Of a stretch of DNA of 64,000 nt, positions 14,501-28,096 are shown piece by piece. This DNA is from Dermacentor variabilis (lineage: Eukaryota > Arthropoda > Arachnida > Ixodida > Ixodidae): assembly GCF_050947875.1 (NCBI RefSeq), contig NC_134570.1, positions 108,280,122 through 108,344,121 on the forward strand, in the 5' to 3' direction. Below the pieces are notes generated by a model. The model was not told the origin of the DNA, made no database searches, and was given only the letters and a program-made list of their open reading frames with translations. The translations under genes and the position numbers were made by a program. Numbering within the stretch: the stretch's first letter is position 1; the number at the start of each line of letters is the position of its first letter.

Positions 14501-17500
14501 CTGGAGAGGTTCGGACACCGTTCTGGGCGAATCTTCCGACCCTCGCGAGCTGTTTCTCGTCAATGAATGCGAGAACCAGAGTCTCAGCACAGTGAACGAC
14601 CTCTGTACGGTAGTACTCAAACCCGCAGCCGAGGACTGGTTCTCTCGCGGGGGCGTGCACAGTTTGGAGGACGAATGCGTGCTGCAGGGTGAGGATGATG
14701 GAAGGTCGTTCTTCTACCAGAAGGCCTACGAACCGGATAACGCGCGCTTCGTCGACCCGCCGGAACTGCCTTGTCCAGAGGAGTGCGACGTGACGCAAGC
14801 TTGTACCTCGTGCCGTCACGCAGAAGCGCAAGAGAAACTGGAGACTCCTGTCCCGGGAGAGGTCGTCGAGGAAGACGGCGGCAGACTCAGCTATTCGAGT
14901 ATCTCGTTCCAGGGCAAGTCGTTCTGCGTCGGCGAGTGTGTCTTCCTGGAGCCGGACGCGTTCCAATTTGACTTCACGCCGACCAAGAGCAAAAACAAGG
15001 GCAGCCTCAAAAAGGAAGACGTGGACGAGGACACGTACCCAGAGTACTACCGCAAACGTTCCGAGTACATCAAGGGATCGAACGCCGACGTGCCCGAACC
15101 CTTCAAGATCGGCAAGATCGTATCCATTTATAGAAAATCCCGCAGTGGCGACGCCAAAAACGAGCCCCAAAACTTCAGGCTGAGAATCAAGAAATTTTAC
15201 CGCTCCGAGAACACGCATCAGCCAAAGCTGGACGCCGACCTCTGCCTCTTGTACTACTCCGAGGAAGAGGCTGTCGTCGGGCTGCACCAGGTGTGCGGCA
15301 AATGCTACGTCGTGTACGGCGAAAACTTAGCTGAGGAAGTCGAAGACTATCTTCGCCGAGGCCCTCACCGATTCTACTTTACCGAAGCGTACGACAGCGA
15401 GACCAAGAGTTTCGTGGAGCCTTCATCCAAGGCGCGCATGATGGGTTGTCTCGGCAAGGGCAAGGGTAAGAAAGGCAAGAGTTCGAGTAAAGCCGTCAGC
15501 ATCGAGCCACCTGAGGAGTACTGCGTACCTCAGCGCAAGCTACGCAGTCTCGACGTCTTCGCGGGCTGTGGAGGCCTGTCCGAGGGCTTCCACCAGGCCG
15601 GCGTCAGCGAATCCTGCTGGGCCATCGAGCGAGAAGAGCCCGCAGCCACGGCCTTCCGTCTGAACTTCCCAGACGCCACCATCTTCACTGACGACTGCAA
15701 TCGTCTCTTGCGCCTGGTCATGGACGGCGAGACCCACAACGAGCGTGGGCAGTCGCTGCCGCAGAAGGGAGACGTCGAGCTGCTCTGCGGCGGACCTCCG
15801 TGCCAGGGCTTCAGCGGCATGAACCGCTTCAACTCGAGGCAGTACTCCCAGTTCAAGAACTCGCTCATTGCCTCGTACCTGAGCTATTGCGAGTACTACC
15901 GGCCGCGCTTCTTCTTGCTCGAGAACGTACGCAACTTCGTCTCGTTCAAGCGCAGCATGGTTCTCAAGCTGACCCTGCGCTGCCTCATCAGCATGGGCTA
16001 CCAGTGCACCTTTGGCGTGCTACAGGCCGGCAACTACGGAGTGCCGCAGACGCGTAGGAGGGCCATCATTCTGGCGGCTGCCCCGGGAGAAAAGCTGCCG
16101 CTCTACCCGGAACCGCAGCACGTGTTCGCTCCTCGGGCCTGCCAGCTGACCGTCATGGTGGACGACCGCAAGTATCTGTCCAACTGCAAGTGGTCGTCGT
16201 CCGCTCCCCTCAGGACCATCACCGTCCGCGACGCCATGTCGGACCTGCCCGAGATTCGCAACGGCGCCAAGTTCGACGAGATTCCGTACGGCGCCCAGGC
16301 CCTGACCCCGTTCCAGAAGGTCCTCCGCGCCGGTGGCGCGGTACTGCGGGACCACGTGTGCAAGGAGATGGCGCCACTAGTCGAGGCCCGCATGCGGCAC
16401 ATTCCCCTAGCCCCGGGCTCCGACTGGCGCGACCTGCCCAACACCGTCGTGCGGCTTTCGGACGGCGTGACGTACACCAAGAAGCTGCGCTACACGCACC
16501 ACGACGCCAAGAACGGCAAGTCGTCGACCGGTGCCCTCCGCGGGGTGTGCCCGTGCGCCTCGGACAAGCCGTGCGACCCGCTGTGCCGACAGGACAATAC
16601 GCTGATCCCGTGGTGCCTGCCGCACACGGGCAACCGGCACAACCACTGGGCGGGGCTGTACGGTCGACTCGAGTGGGACGGGTTCTTCAGCACCACCGTG
16701 ACCAACCCGGAGCCGATGGGGAAGCAGGGCCGAGTCCTGCACCCCGAGCAGCACCGCGTCGTGAGCGTGCGGGAGTGCGCTAGATCGCAGGGGTTCCCGG
16801 ACACCTACCGGTTCTTCGGCACCATCCTGGACAGGCATCGGCAAGTCGGAAACGCCGTGCCGCCGCCCATGGCGCGGGCTATCGGACTCGAAATCCTCAA
16901 GTGCCTCGCTGACGGAAACGACAACTGACTCTGTAGCGCTGGAACGTGGCGATCGAGTGTGCCTTTGGGGGAGGCTGTGGCTCCCAAACTCTAGAAAATG
17001 CACGTTTTTGGTGCTTGCCGTTTTTAGATTGTCACATGCGGTTCAGCCGGTGTATGTTTTTATGTGCTCCTTTTATCCACGGAGATTCGCTTTTGATCTC
17101 CGGGAAAAAATTTTGCCTTTGCCAGGCTGCCTTTATACACTGAGCGGGCATTTTATGTCGTTTTATAGCTACCTTATGGAGTCTTGCCGTCTGTAAGAAA
17201 GCACGCTGAAGGTGACTGTTGTGTTGGAAAGGCAATTTCCTGTTGCACTGTATATAATGATTTTATATCACTGTTTCTTTATGCACCTTAAACGAAAAAA
17301 AAAAGAAGCCCATGATATTAAGTGCGAAAATAATGGGTACTTTGAGGGTGTTCTGTTTGAAAATATCGAGTCATCAGAAGTACAACGAAGTAGTTCGCTC
17401 CTACTTATCAGTTCCTATGCTGTGTCTCCGTGGCGTAGCTTGACCATGGCGTAGCTTGAGTGCGCGATCTTACGATGTTTTCTGACAGCGGTCTTCTCGG

Positions 17501-20500
17501 CCGGCGCTTTCATTTAGAGCTATGCGAGTTCCAACTATCAGTACTTAACCATAGGTCGTTGCTGAGCTCGCAATTACATTTAGATTGTTGTCACGCTTGG
17601 CAAAGCTGACGGGATCGCTGTAAAAAGTCGAGTGGAACTCGTGTTTTGCCATTGTCAGTGCAACAACTGTTTCACGTGTAAATGTTTTACGCTTATTTGA
17701 CGATTAAAAGAAGGCTTTTATCTAGACCTCGAATGTGCTTGTCTTGTTTTACTATCCGCCTCGGTGGCTGAACACGAGGTCGCGGGCTTGAGTCCCGACC
17801 GAAGTGAGCGTCTTGATCAAACCGCGACCATCGCTGCCTTTCATGACCGCCGCCACAGAGTTGCGCTCTTTCTGTGTGAGTAAAACTCTTGCTTGGGCTA
17901 GTTGGTTCATGCTTGAAGTAGTAAAGGCAAGGCGCAGAAGACCAGGACTCGGGAAGAACACAAACGACAGGACCGGCGCCTCTGTCCTGTCGTTTGTGTT
18001 CTTCCTGAGTCCTGGTCTTCTGCGCCTTGCCTTTATTATTCTTTGTGTGAAATGGGCAGGAATCCACTACGCTGCAAAAATTAGTCATCTTTGTGCATTT
18101 TAAACCGGCTGCGAACTTGGATGACGTGCTTAAATATCTTGCACTGGTATCAGTCGCCTGACTCGGTTAAAAATGTTCATATTGTTACGAAGAACGATGG
18201 ATCTGTGCGGTCCTGTGTGGACTAGTGCCGCCTCAACGAGATCACTCGCAAAAGACGTCTACCATCTCCCACGCATAGACGACGCGATTGACAGTCGCAG
18301 AATTATTTTCATCCCTAGATTTGCGCTCAAGGTATTGGCAAGCAGCCATGGCAGACGCCGATCGGCTGAAGACAGTTTTTGTCACACCCGACGGCTTATA
18401 CGAGTTTAACGTAACGCCTTTTGGAATTTGTAATGCGCCCGCAACTTTTGAGCGCATGATGGACACAGTTCTGCGCGGCTTGAAGTGGCACACTTGCTTG
18501 TGCTATCTTGATGACGTTGTTTTTGCTCCTGACGTCACCACGCACGGCTTCGTTGCGCTTTGACATGTTTAACAAACGCTGACATACAACTAAACCTAAA
18601 GAAGTGTCGATTTGTAGCTCGGCAGCTGGCGACTCTAGGTTACGTCTTATCGAAGGATGGAATTCTCCCCGATTCAGTCAAACTTCGGGCCGTCGCCGAA
18701 TTCCCTAAGCCGACGTCTGTCTACAAGATTTACGCAGTTTCATAAAAGTATGCTCCTATTTCAGGCGCTTCATTCGCAATTTCGCCACCATCATATCGCC
18801 CCTGACGATGCTACGTTTAGAAGCAACGGGCCACTCACTTCGTGGTCGTCTGAGTGCGACGAGGCTTTCACAAGGCTTCTTCGTTTGCTAATGTCTCCGC
18901 CAATTTTTTTGCCATTACGACCAGTCAGCCTCTACCGGCGTGTACACAGATGCCAGTGCACACAGTTCCAGTTGGCCTCGCCGCTGTTCTGACTATGCCG
19001 TTGCTTATGCAAGTCATATACGCTTACGAAAGGTCTGACCAATTACACTGTGACAGAAAAAGAATACCTGGTCATGATCTGGGCTCTTACTAAGTTGCAG
19101 TCTTATTTGTATGGCGTTCATTTGGTGTAGTCATGGACCATGCATGCATGCACAATGTTGGCTGTCGTCCTTAAAAGATCCCTCAGGCCGTCCTGCCCGC
19201 TGGGCCCGAATGGGACAAGAGGACCACGTCCCCTTTCGTCCTTCCCTGTTTGCGCTAAGCGATCATAAACATTTTGGTCAACTGAGCAATATGAACCGAC
19301 TAGCCCAGAAACATGTACTTACCCACTTCTGGTCTGCAACATTTACCTTGCCCTACCCGGCCGTCTGAGCGTGTCGGCATCGATTTGTATGGGCCTCTTC
19401 CCTTGACATAGGCTGGAAATCGCTGGGCCACTTTGGCAGTCGACCGCCTCACGCGATACGCCGAAACTGCCGCTCTCCCGGCAGCTACAGCGCGCGATGT
19501 TGCCTCCTTCCTGCTTCGTCGGTTCATCCTGCGTCATGGGCCACCTCAGGAACTGCTCAGAGGTCGCGGACGTGTGTCCTGTCCGAAGTAGTTGAAGCCG
19601 TTCTTAAAGAGTACCACGTTGTTCATCGCACAACTATACGGCGTAGCGGCGTACAGAACGCTTAAGACGTACGCTCGGCGACATGCTTGCCATGTAACGT
19701 CGCCTCCGACCGCACAAATTGGGACGTCATTCTGCCGTTCGTAACCTACGCGTACAACCGAAGTCGTGGCGCAGTGGTTAGGGCGCCGGCCTTGCCTTGG
19801 CTTCGGGAGGTGGCTGGTTCGAATCCCACCACCGGCGTAGACCCACCAGTTAAAGGGGTATTTCCCCTGCCCGGAGCATGGCTCCAGTTCGTGGGATGTG
19901 CACTTGGGAGGCGCTGCCAACCCCTCTGCGTCAGTCTTCAAACCAGCTTAGCCTACGCGTACAATACTGCTACTCAGAGCACCACCAGCTTTCCCCCCTT
20001 TTTCTTACTGCACAGTCGGTACTCGTCGCGACACGATTCCGTTATACCGGCCGGGTGCATCTGAATGTGCGCCCATTTCTGCCACGGCAAGACGTGCCGA
20101 AGAGTGCCGCGATCTCGCGCGGGCTTTTACCCCCAACGACGATGAGCGCCAGAAGGCCGGGCGCAGCGGAAGGAACCGATCGAGAGCCGGCTCCCGCTTC
20201 CTTCCGCTGCAGCCAGACTCTCTTCAAAGCTATCGCCCAAGTGTGAAGGGCCCTGATCGTCGAACGCGCACGCCCGTCAACTAAGTGATTGAACCCGTTG
20301 AACCGTATTGGCACACATGCGCCGGCCTGGACGAGACATTGTCAACGTCGAGCGCCTGAAGCCGTGCTATGATCCACTCATAGTGAGAAGCTGTAAGGTC
20401 GCCGGACGGCTCGTTCCTTTTTTGTTCCCGGGGGTAATTGTAGCCAGGAAGAGGGAAAGCTATATAGTGGGCCGTCCACTGAGCGCTTTGTATAGTGGGT

Positions 20501-23500
20501 TAATCTCTCCAGCGCTGGGTTCGGGCAATTAACGCCGCTCGTGCTGAGAGTCCGCGCCCTGATCTGGCGGTCGGCCCAAACCCTGGTGACTGATAAACGT
20601 CTTTACAACATAATTACTACCTCTAGCTTTCCTGAAATATAATCCCGAGGAAATCGCTTAATTATGGCACCTTCTCCATTCTCGATGAATTTCGGACGCA
20701 TTTTCATAAACATCCTGTAGAATGAAAGGAAGCGACTACAAGAAAGTAATATATACGCTACAAAAAAGAGCTACAAGGGCTGTCTATGATCTGTCCCTAT
20801 AAGTAAAGACCAAGTCGTTTCCAAGTGCGCGCATTGTAAGCATATTTAACATGTACGAACTCAGGCTATTTCTTTCAAATCGAAAAATATTGCGTGGTAG
20901 TCGCCCAACGCCACCGTGCACAACACTATTACAACATGCGTCGCTATAGCAAAAAGTATACAACAATTCACGCTACGCGGTGTCCGGAACAATGACCTGT
21001 GCAATAGCCGTGAACAGACCGTGCAGCAAGCACTTGCTCAACAAAATGCTGAGCGCAAATGCCCGACTGTAGAAGACACCGCAGTTCAGAACTTCATTGA
21101 CGCTTTCTCGATATTGTGAAGAAAGTACACATCCGTGTTCACACTGATTGCTTTGTTACTTGATGTGTTCACGGCTCCTTTGACCTATTCTTTGCGCGTC
21201 GATCATAGCGAATGTATTTGACGCGCTCGTCTTAACGCTGTCGCATACAGCGCTGTCTTCTGATTTGAAGAGCGGTGATGTAGAAGGTCAGTCAAGCTGA
21301 CCAGTCAATCTGTTTTTCTTTGGCTCGACCACTTCCTGTACTTATGTACATTTGACTTTCGACAAACTTTGCTTTGGTTTTAATGTAGGCGGCCACGGCC
21401 GCAATATGTCGGGGAATGCGTTTGGATGGGTTCTGGTGACGCCTTGCCCCAGTGCGGCGCATTCGCGTTGGTTGCGGCCTACATTGAATTCCGGCTTACT
21501 GTAAAGACTGCAGTTAGCCGTATAAGGTATACATTTTGCGGACCAGCGCTTAAATGGCAAAGGGGCAACGGCTACGAAGCCTGCATATACACGGTGCTCT
21601 CGACACATATAAGCGGTAATTTATTTTTCTTTATTTTATTGTCACTTATTCATTTGCTTCTCTTTGCGAGTAAATGAGGATACCGAACTTCCATAGTTGT
21701 GGGCCTGCTCATACTAAGCGTTAAACAAGGTAAATTCTTAAAGTTCTCTATTTCAGGGAAAGGGTGTGAATGGATGGGAATATATACTGCGCATAAGAAA
21801 CGTTACAATAGCAATAATAGGAAAAGAGGGACCCTTTCTCGTTTTACTGTGTTTCGTGCTTTTCCTTTCCTTGTTCAGCGGCAAGGCGCAAAAGTTACAC
21901 TAACTTATTTTTTGCCACTACGCGATTCTGTACGGCGCATGAAAGCTCTGCAGCGCGAAGGGAATAAGGAATACCACGGGCAACACGTCGACCTTTCGCC
22001 CTCGTCGCGGTAGCAAGGCTTGAAGACAAGAAGCGTCAAATGACGTCGCGATGTCTAAACGCGGGGGCACTGTTCGTGTTGGAGCAGCGCACATATCAGC
22101 CATATACGTACGTAAAAATACAGGCGATGCTCAAGCGTTGAGCTGTGTCTCAACAACCCAACGCCCAGTTAAGGGGGCCGAAATTAAATGCATGTTTCTC
22201 TCTCGTCGGGATGCCGAATCCGGTTTGAAAGCGGGGAGGCATGCAGGCAGTCCGCTTACAATTGTCGCCGAAGTGTCACCTTTCTTTCTATGCGGGAAGG
22301 CTTGGCTACACACGAAACAGTAGCAGTATAGTGATTTTGCAAGGCGCATAATTTACGCTCGTTATATTTATGTCTCTCTGGCATTTTGACGAACTTTCGA
22401 AGCCGTTGCCGGAATTCCTCATCCCGTCAACGCGAGGGGTTGCACGCCGCCTTTAATCGTCAAGTGACAAACTGGGTAAACGTACCCTCGGCAGCAACGT
22501 CAATGGTAGGTAAGGGCGACATTTCGCGTCAGCGCCAAATAAATCAATCCAACCAATCAACTAATCTATAGTCCTTTTTTATATGCTTGCAAGCTATAGT
22601 TAGTTCGACATAATTACGTATCTCACATACGGCGCTTATACCTTATGCAGGGCCTATACCTCACACAGCACTTATGCTTAATTTGTTCCCATCCCTCGTT
22701 CTTTGTTCGCGCGTGCTGTGTATAATGACAATTAGGAACGCTTTTATGACCTCTGATATTCAAGTTCGCCGACGCGGCTTCATCCCGCCGAGTGCGTCGC
22801 GGAGGAAGCGCGTGAGAACACCTTTCTTCAAGTACCCTCATGCATGTTCCGCACGAAATGCCTCGTCACGTTGAATACTCCACTTCTCGCCAGATCACCT
22901 CAAGCTAAGCAGCAATGGGCTGGCTCAATTGCCGCGAGGAAAATCGCCTCCTAATGCCGATGATCCCTTCCTATGGCAAAGAACCACAGCCCAGACCCCT
23001 CCCCCCACCTTCCTTTCTTTTTTCAGCTTTAACAACAACAACAACAACAACAACAACTACAACAAAGCTACGCGAAGAATGTGCATCGGTCGAAAACCTT
23101 GTCCTGTGAACTTTCTACATAGAGTCTCTGCGCGCATTTGCAGTTTGGACATGTTTAATTTGCCGGCCGAACACAACTACTGCTGAAAGTATGACACCGG
23201 GCAAGTGTTTTAACGCCGTCCTCGAAGAATTTTTAGGAGTTTCGGGACACGCAGGCGTGAAAAGCTTGCGAAGTTATATCCATGACCACAGAACTGCATC
23301 GAGACCGGTCAGGAATGTCCATCATAAGTTCGACGCTTATCAGGGGCGAAAATCGCTTCTTTATATAAAATTGTGAAGAAGTATTGTTCCTTTCGTTTTT
23401 ATTCCTTTTACACACTTCAAAAAAGTTTACACCCTTTGGGGCTTATCTTGTACCACAACGATGATCGTAATCTGCCTTGCTTGCGATTCTTCAAAACTCT

Positions 23501-24222
23501 GCGCTGGCTACTTTCCTGTCGAAAATACTATATGCCACGCTGATAACGAGCTAGCCGTTCGGGAACTGGAAGTACCGGGTGCGCAGCGTTAAAGAAAGGA
23601 AGTGCGGTCAAGATAGATGACGATTATTGATGTAAGAAAAGATAAGCCCCAAGCGGCGCAAACGTTTTAAGAGTGTGCAGTTTCGGGCAACTATTATTTT
23701 AACATTATACAACAGGACAATATTTTAGAGCACCTCCTCGAATGAAATTCATCGACCTTCTAGTTCGTAAGCAACATATCAGCTTAAAAAAAAAGAAATA
23801 AATTATGGGGTTTCACGTGCCAAAACACCGATCTGATTATGAGGCACGCCGTAGTGGGGGACTCTGTAAATTTGGACCGCCCGGGGTTCTTTAACGTGCA
23901 CCTAAATCTAAATACACGAGTGTTCCCGCAGTTCGTCCCCATCGAAATGCGGCCGCCGTGGCCAATGTTTCATCTTCAACAGCACCATTTACAACAGGGA
24001 TGAGCAAAGAGAGCACAGTAGATGGGCTGTGGTAGCACATGTCCTGTGTTCTCTTTTCTGGTCGATGTCGTAAGTGGTGCGTGTTACGAAGGTGGGTCGT
24101 TACCAACTCGCCCAATTTGGTACCCTAATAAGAAATGCTCTCTGTCCTGGCCGGACACTTCTGCTGATATTGTTGTGTTCGCTATATATAACGACTGCCC
24201 AGGACCTCTTGTTACACGAATG

Positions 24223-24264
<42 letters not shown>

Positions 24265-27200
24265 GTATAAACGCGAGAAGAAGGGGATCCGAGGGTCTCG
24301 ATTTTGTTAATTGACCATAATCCTAAGGGCATATTGTTAGCAGACGTTGTAGAGCGCTACGGACTTTTCCAGCTAACTCAACCGGATCTCCCAACGCGAA
24401 TCGGGAACAGCGTGTCCCAGGACACTTCCCCCGACCTCACGTTCACCAACAACGAAAGTGAGACGCGATGGACGAACCTCGGTGAAAACCTAGGAAGTGA
24501 TCACTATATCTTAAGCATATCGGTTAATGCAGCCAGGATTCGAAGAGCTATTGGCAAGGCAAGGCTATCCGACTGGACCAAATTTCGTGAAAAACAGAAA
24601 ACAATCGGCAGCATAACAGACGTAGGAGAATGGGCCGAGCAGATCCGAGTTATTCACTCTAGGGTCACCAAAACAATTGAAACGACAACGGAGGCTCCAG
24701 CCGTGGATCGTCACCTTTTGCATCTCTGGGAAGCCCGGAGAGGCCTCACAAAAAGGTGGAAAAGGCAGAAGCTTAATCGTAAACTCAGGATACGGATAGC
24801 TCAGCTAGCGCAGGAAGCTAACGAATACGCACAAAAGTTAAGCGACAGCAATTGGCGTCAGTTCAGCGACTCGCTTCGGGGCACGTTGACTACAAAGAAA
24901 ACATGGCGCATCCTTCGAAGTATGATTGACCCGGGAAGGAACAAAAACAGTCGCGAATCGCACACTTAAGCTGCTTGAAAACGAGTTTGAAGGTCGGGAA
25001 GCTGACATGATAGACAAAATTAAAGAGATATACGTAGGAACTGTACCGACCGGGCAATCCACCAAACCCGTTTACGAAAGTCAGGACCAACCGGAACTGG
25101 ACGCCCCCATAACCTTTGAAGAGGTTTACGCAGCGGCACACTCCTTCAAGAAAAACACGACCCCAGGGGTAGATCAGGTCACGAACGCAATGATTCGCAA
25201 TCTAAGTGACGACACGCTAAAGAGCTTGACCAAATTCTTTAACGACACGGTCTGGACAGAGGACGGCGTCCTTCCAAAAGAATGGAAGGAAGCAAAAATT
25301 ATTCTTATTCCAAAACCAGGTAAGCCTCGTAACATCAACAACCTTCGTCCCATCTCCCTAACGTCGTGCGCGGGGAAACTCTTTGAAAAGGTTGTGCAGG
25401 TCCGGCTCTCGAACCACATAGAGCTGAACAACATGTTCCCCTCCAACATGTTCGGTTTCCGACCCCACGTGTCAGCGCAGGACGTTTTTCTACTACTAAA
25501 GCACGAGGTCCTGCACCCCAACAGAGGGTCGGAAGATAAATTTGTACTGGCATTGGACATCAAAAAGGCCTTCGACAGCATCTCCCACCACGCTATTCTG
25601 GAGGGACTGGAAGCGGTGAACTGCGGAACGCGAATTTATAACTACGTGCGCTCATTCCTCAGCCACCGCACGGCCACAATCGGATTAGGCTCCACGAGGT
25701 CCGACACCTTCAACTGTCCCGACAGAGGTACCCCTCAGGGAGCTATACTTTCTCCACTGCTATTCAATGTAGGGATGAGAAAGCTAGCCCTGGAGCTAGA
25801 TAAACACCCGAATCTCGGTTGTGCGATATATGGCGATGATATCACGTTCTGGGCTCACCAGGGGTCCTACGGGGACAAGCAAGAAACCCTTCAAAAGGCC
25901 ATAGACGCAGTCGTGGAATACGCGAGGGCGGCGGACATGGCATGCGCACCTGAAAAATCGGAATTCATTCGGGTGCGTGCGAAGTACGCAAGAAAGAAGG
26001 ACTGGGTGCCGCTCACTCTGACTCTCGACGGGGTGCCAATTCGTGAAGTGGAGACACTCAGAATATTGGGGATGTGGATACAGCAGAATGCTGGAACATC
26101 TCACACCCTACAAAAACTAAAGGCGGTCACAGGAAACGTGGCTAGAATGATAAGGAGAGTGGCAAGAAGCAGAAACGGCCTAACTGAGGGAGAGACCATC
26201 AGCCTGGTTCACGCATTCGTGATTAGCCGACTCACATACGCCCTTCCGTATCAGGCCTTGACAAACCAAGAGATTAAACAGGCAAACGCAATAATAAGAA
26301 AAGCCTTCAAAGCCGCCCTTGGTCTTCCCGAATGCACTAGCACAGAGAGATTCGAGGGACTGGGCCTGCACAATACTTTTGACGAGTACGCAGTCGCGAC
26401 GTTATATTCCCAGAAAGAACGACTTTGTTCTTCAACTCAGGGCAGGGAAGTATTGGCGAGGTTAGGCTTTCCCCTGAGACCCCAGTATTGCGGAGAGGAA
26501 ACGGCACAGATAGACCGCAATGTTCGATCGCACATCGCGGTGGCCCCAATTCCCAAAAACATGCACCCCAAGTACCATCCCGGACGACGCAGAGCAAGGG
26601 CAAAGACCCTTCACAAACGTTTCGGCATGGGACCGGGGGTGTATTATACGGATGCCAGTCGAGCCAGCTCAGACACTTTCACCATAGTCTCTACATGCAA
26701 CAACAACGTAACAACGGCATCCTTCAAAACCGCCTCGGCATGCGTGGCAGAGGCTGCAGCCATTGCCTTGGCCATTCAGGACGCCGAGCGCCAAACCGAT
26801 TCGGCTGTCATATTATCCGACTCACAAGCGGCTTGCCGCCTGTTTTTACAAGGAACGGCACCCAAATCAATAATCAAAATTTTAGGCACTCAACTAGAGG
26901 GGCACCACACTATCGTCTGGTGTCCGGCACACGAGCGACTGGCAGGAAACGCTAGGGCAGACCGTATTGCTCGAGGTTTGAACGTCCGAGCAACGGCATG
27001 GCCTAGCGACGTCCTTCCACCGAATTCTCGTGACATCCTCCTACAGCAAAGGCAGGAGCGGAGACGTTTTGGACATCCTCACTCCGATTTAAACAGCGAA
27101 CAGGAGAGGGACTGGCGTCGTATCCAGACGAATACATACCCCAACCTGCACCACCTACACAGAATACACCCCACGAGGTTCTCTGACGAGTGCCCGTGGT

Positions 27201-28026
27201 GCACAGACACACCCACACTAAAACACATCACATGGGAGTGCCCCAGGAGGCCTCCGCACATAGACAGTCCCATATTACACCAACATCCACTAATGAGGAA
27301 TAGGCAGTGGGAGGCATGGCTTGCGGACGAGGGTCGGGAGAGCCAGTTGGCTTTTCTGGACCAAGCCCAGCGAGCCGCTCGTGCCAGTGGGGCCCTGGAA
27401 TAGGGGCTCCAACCATCGTGCCTTATTTTATTTCCATTGAATAAAGTTTTACTCTCTCTCTCCCATAAGCCAACAGACAATGAAGCCAAGGAAATCATTG
27501 GGGAAATTAAGTATGGTTCAAATTGAAACGTGTAAAAGAATAAAGAAAATGGAAATGAAAGTGGCACGAAATGACAACTTGTCGCCGGCGGGAGCCGAAC
27601 CCACAACCTCCGCATAACGCGTGCGTTGCACTGCCAATTGGTCTACGGCGACGACTGTCAATCCGTCCATCAACTGGGGCGTATATGTCTACTGTGGGTC
27701 TAGGCCTGCGAGTGTTGGCCAGCGCCACTCAGGGCCATGGTGGGCGGATGTGGAACATCTCTTTTTTTTTTTCGAGATGGTGCCACGTAACACGTGAACT
27801 TGAGAGAGCAGGCACGTGGCTGAAAAACCTTGGTGTGCTAGCTAATGACATCGAGGCTGCCAGATTCGAGACCAATCGCTATGAATGAACGAGAGAAGGA
27901 GGGAAACCGAGGATCTCATTTTGTTAATTACGACCGTATAAAACCAATAGACAATGAAGCCTACATTTTCTACACTACCATTTCAACCATGGTCAATTTC
28001 CCCAATGCTTTCCTTTCTTCTCGTTC

Positions 28027-28096
<70 letters not shown>

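Larger units (their letters stand above)
24321..27462 (+). mobile_element. I-type non-LTR retrotransposon (LINE), 5'-truncated
   Basis: About 3.1 kb carrying the end of the endonuclease, reverse transcriptase, RNase H and a terminal zinc knuckle. It ends with AATAAA at 27440-27445 and a CT-rich tail. Six-base duplication CCATAA flanks it (24315-24320 and 27463-27468). It interrupts a tRNA-headed SINE. RNase H inside ORF2 places it in the I/R1/LOA-like group. The reverse-transcriptase frame is open, so the insertion looks relatively young. Confidence 0.88.

Noticed and set aside
13266..17003. Several 100-270-codon frames antisense or out of frame to DNMT1
   Set aside because: They are shadows of the GC-rich DNMT1 coding sequence with arginine-, valine- and leucine-biased composition and no domain.
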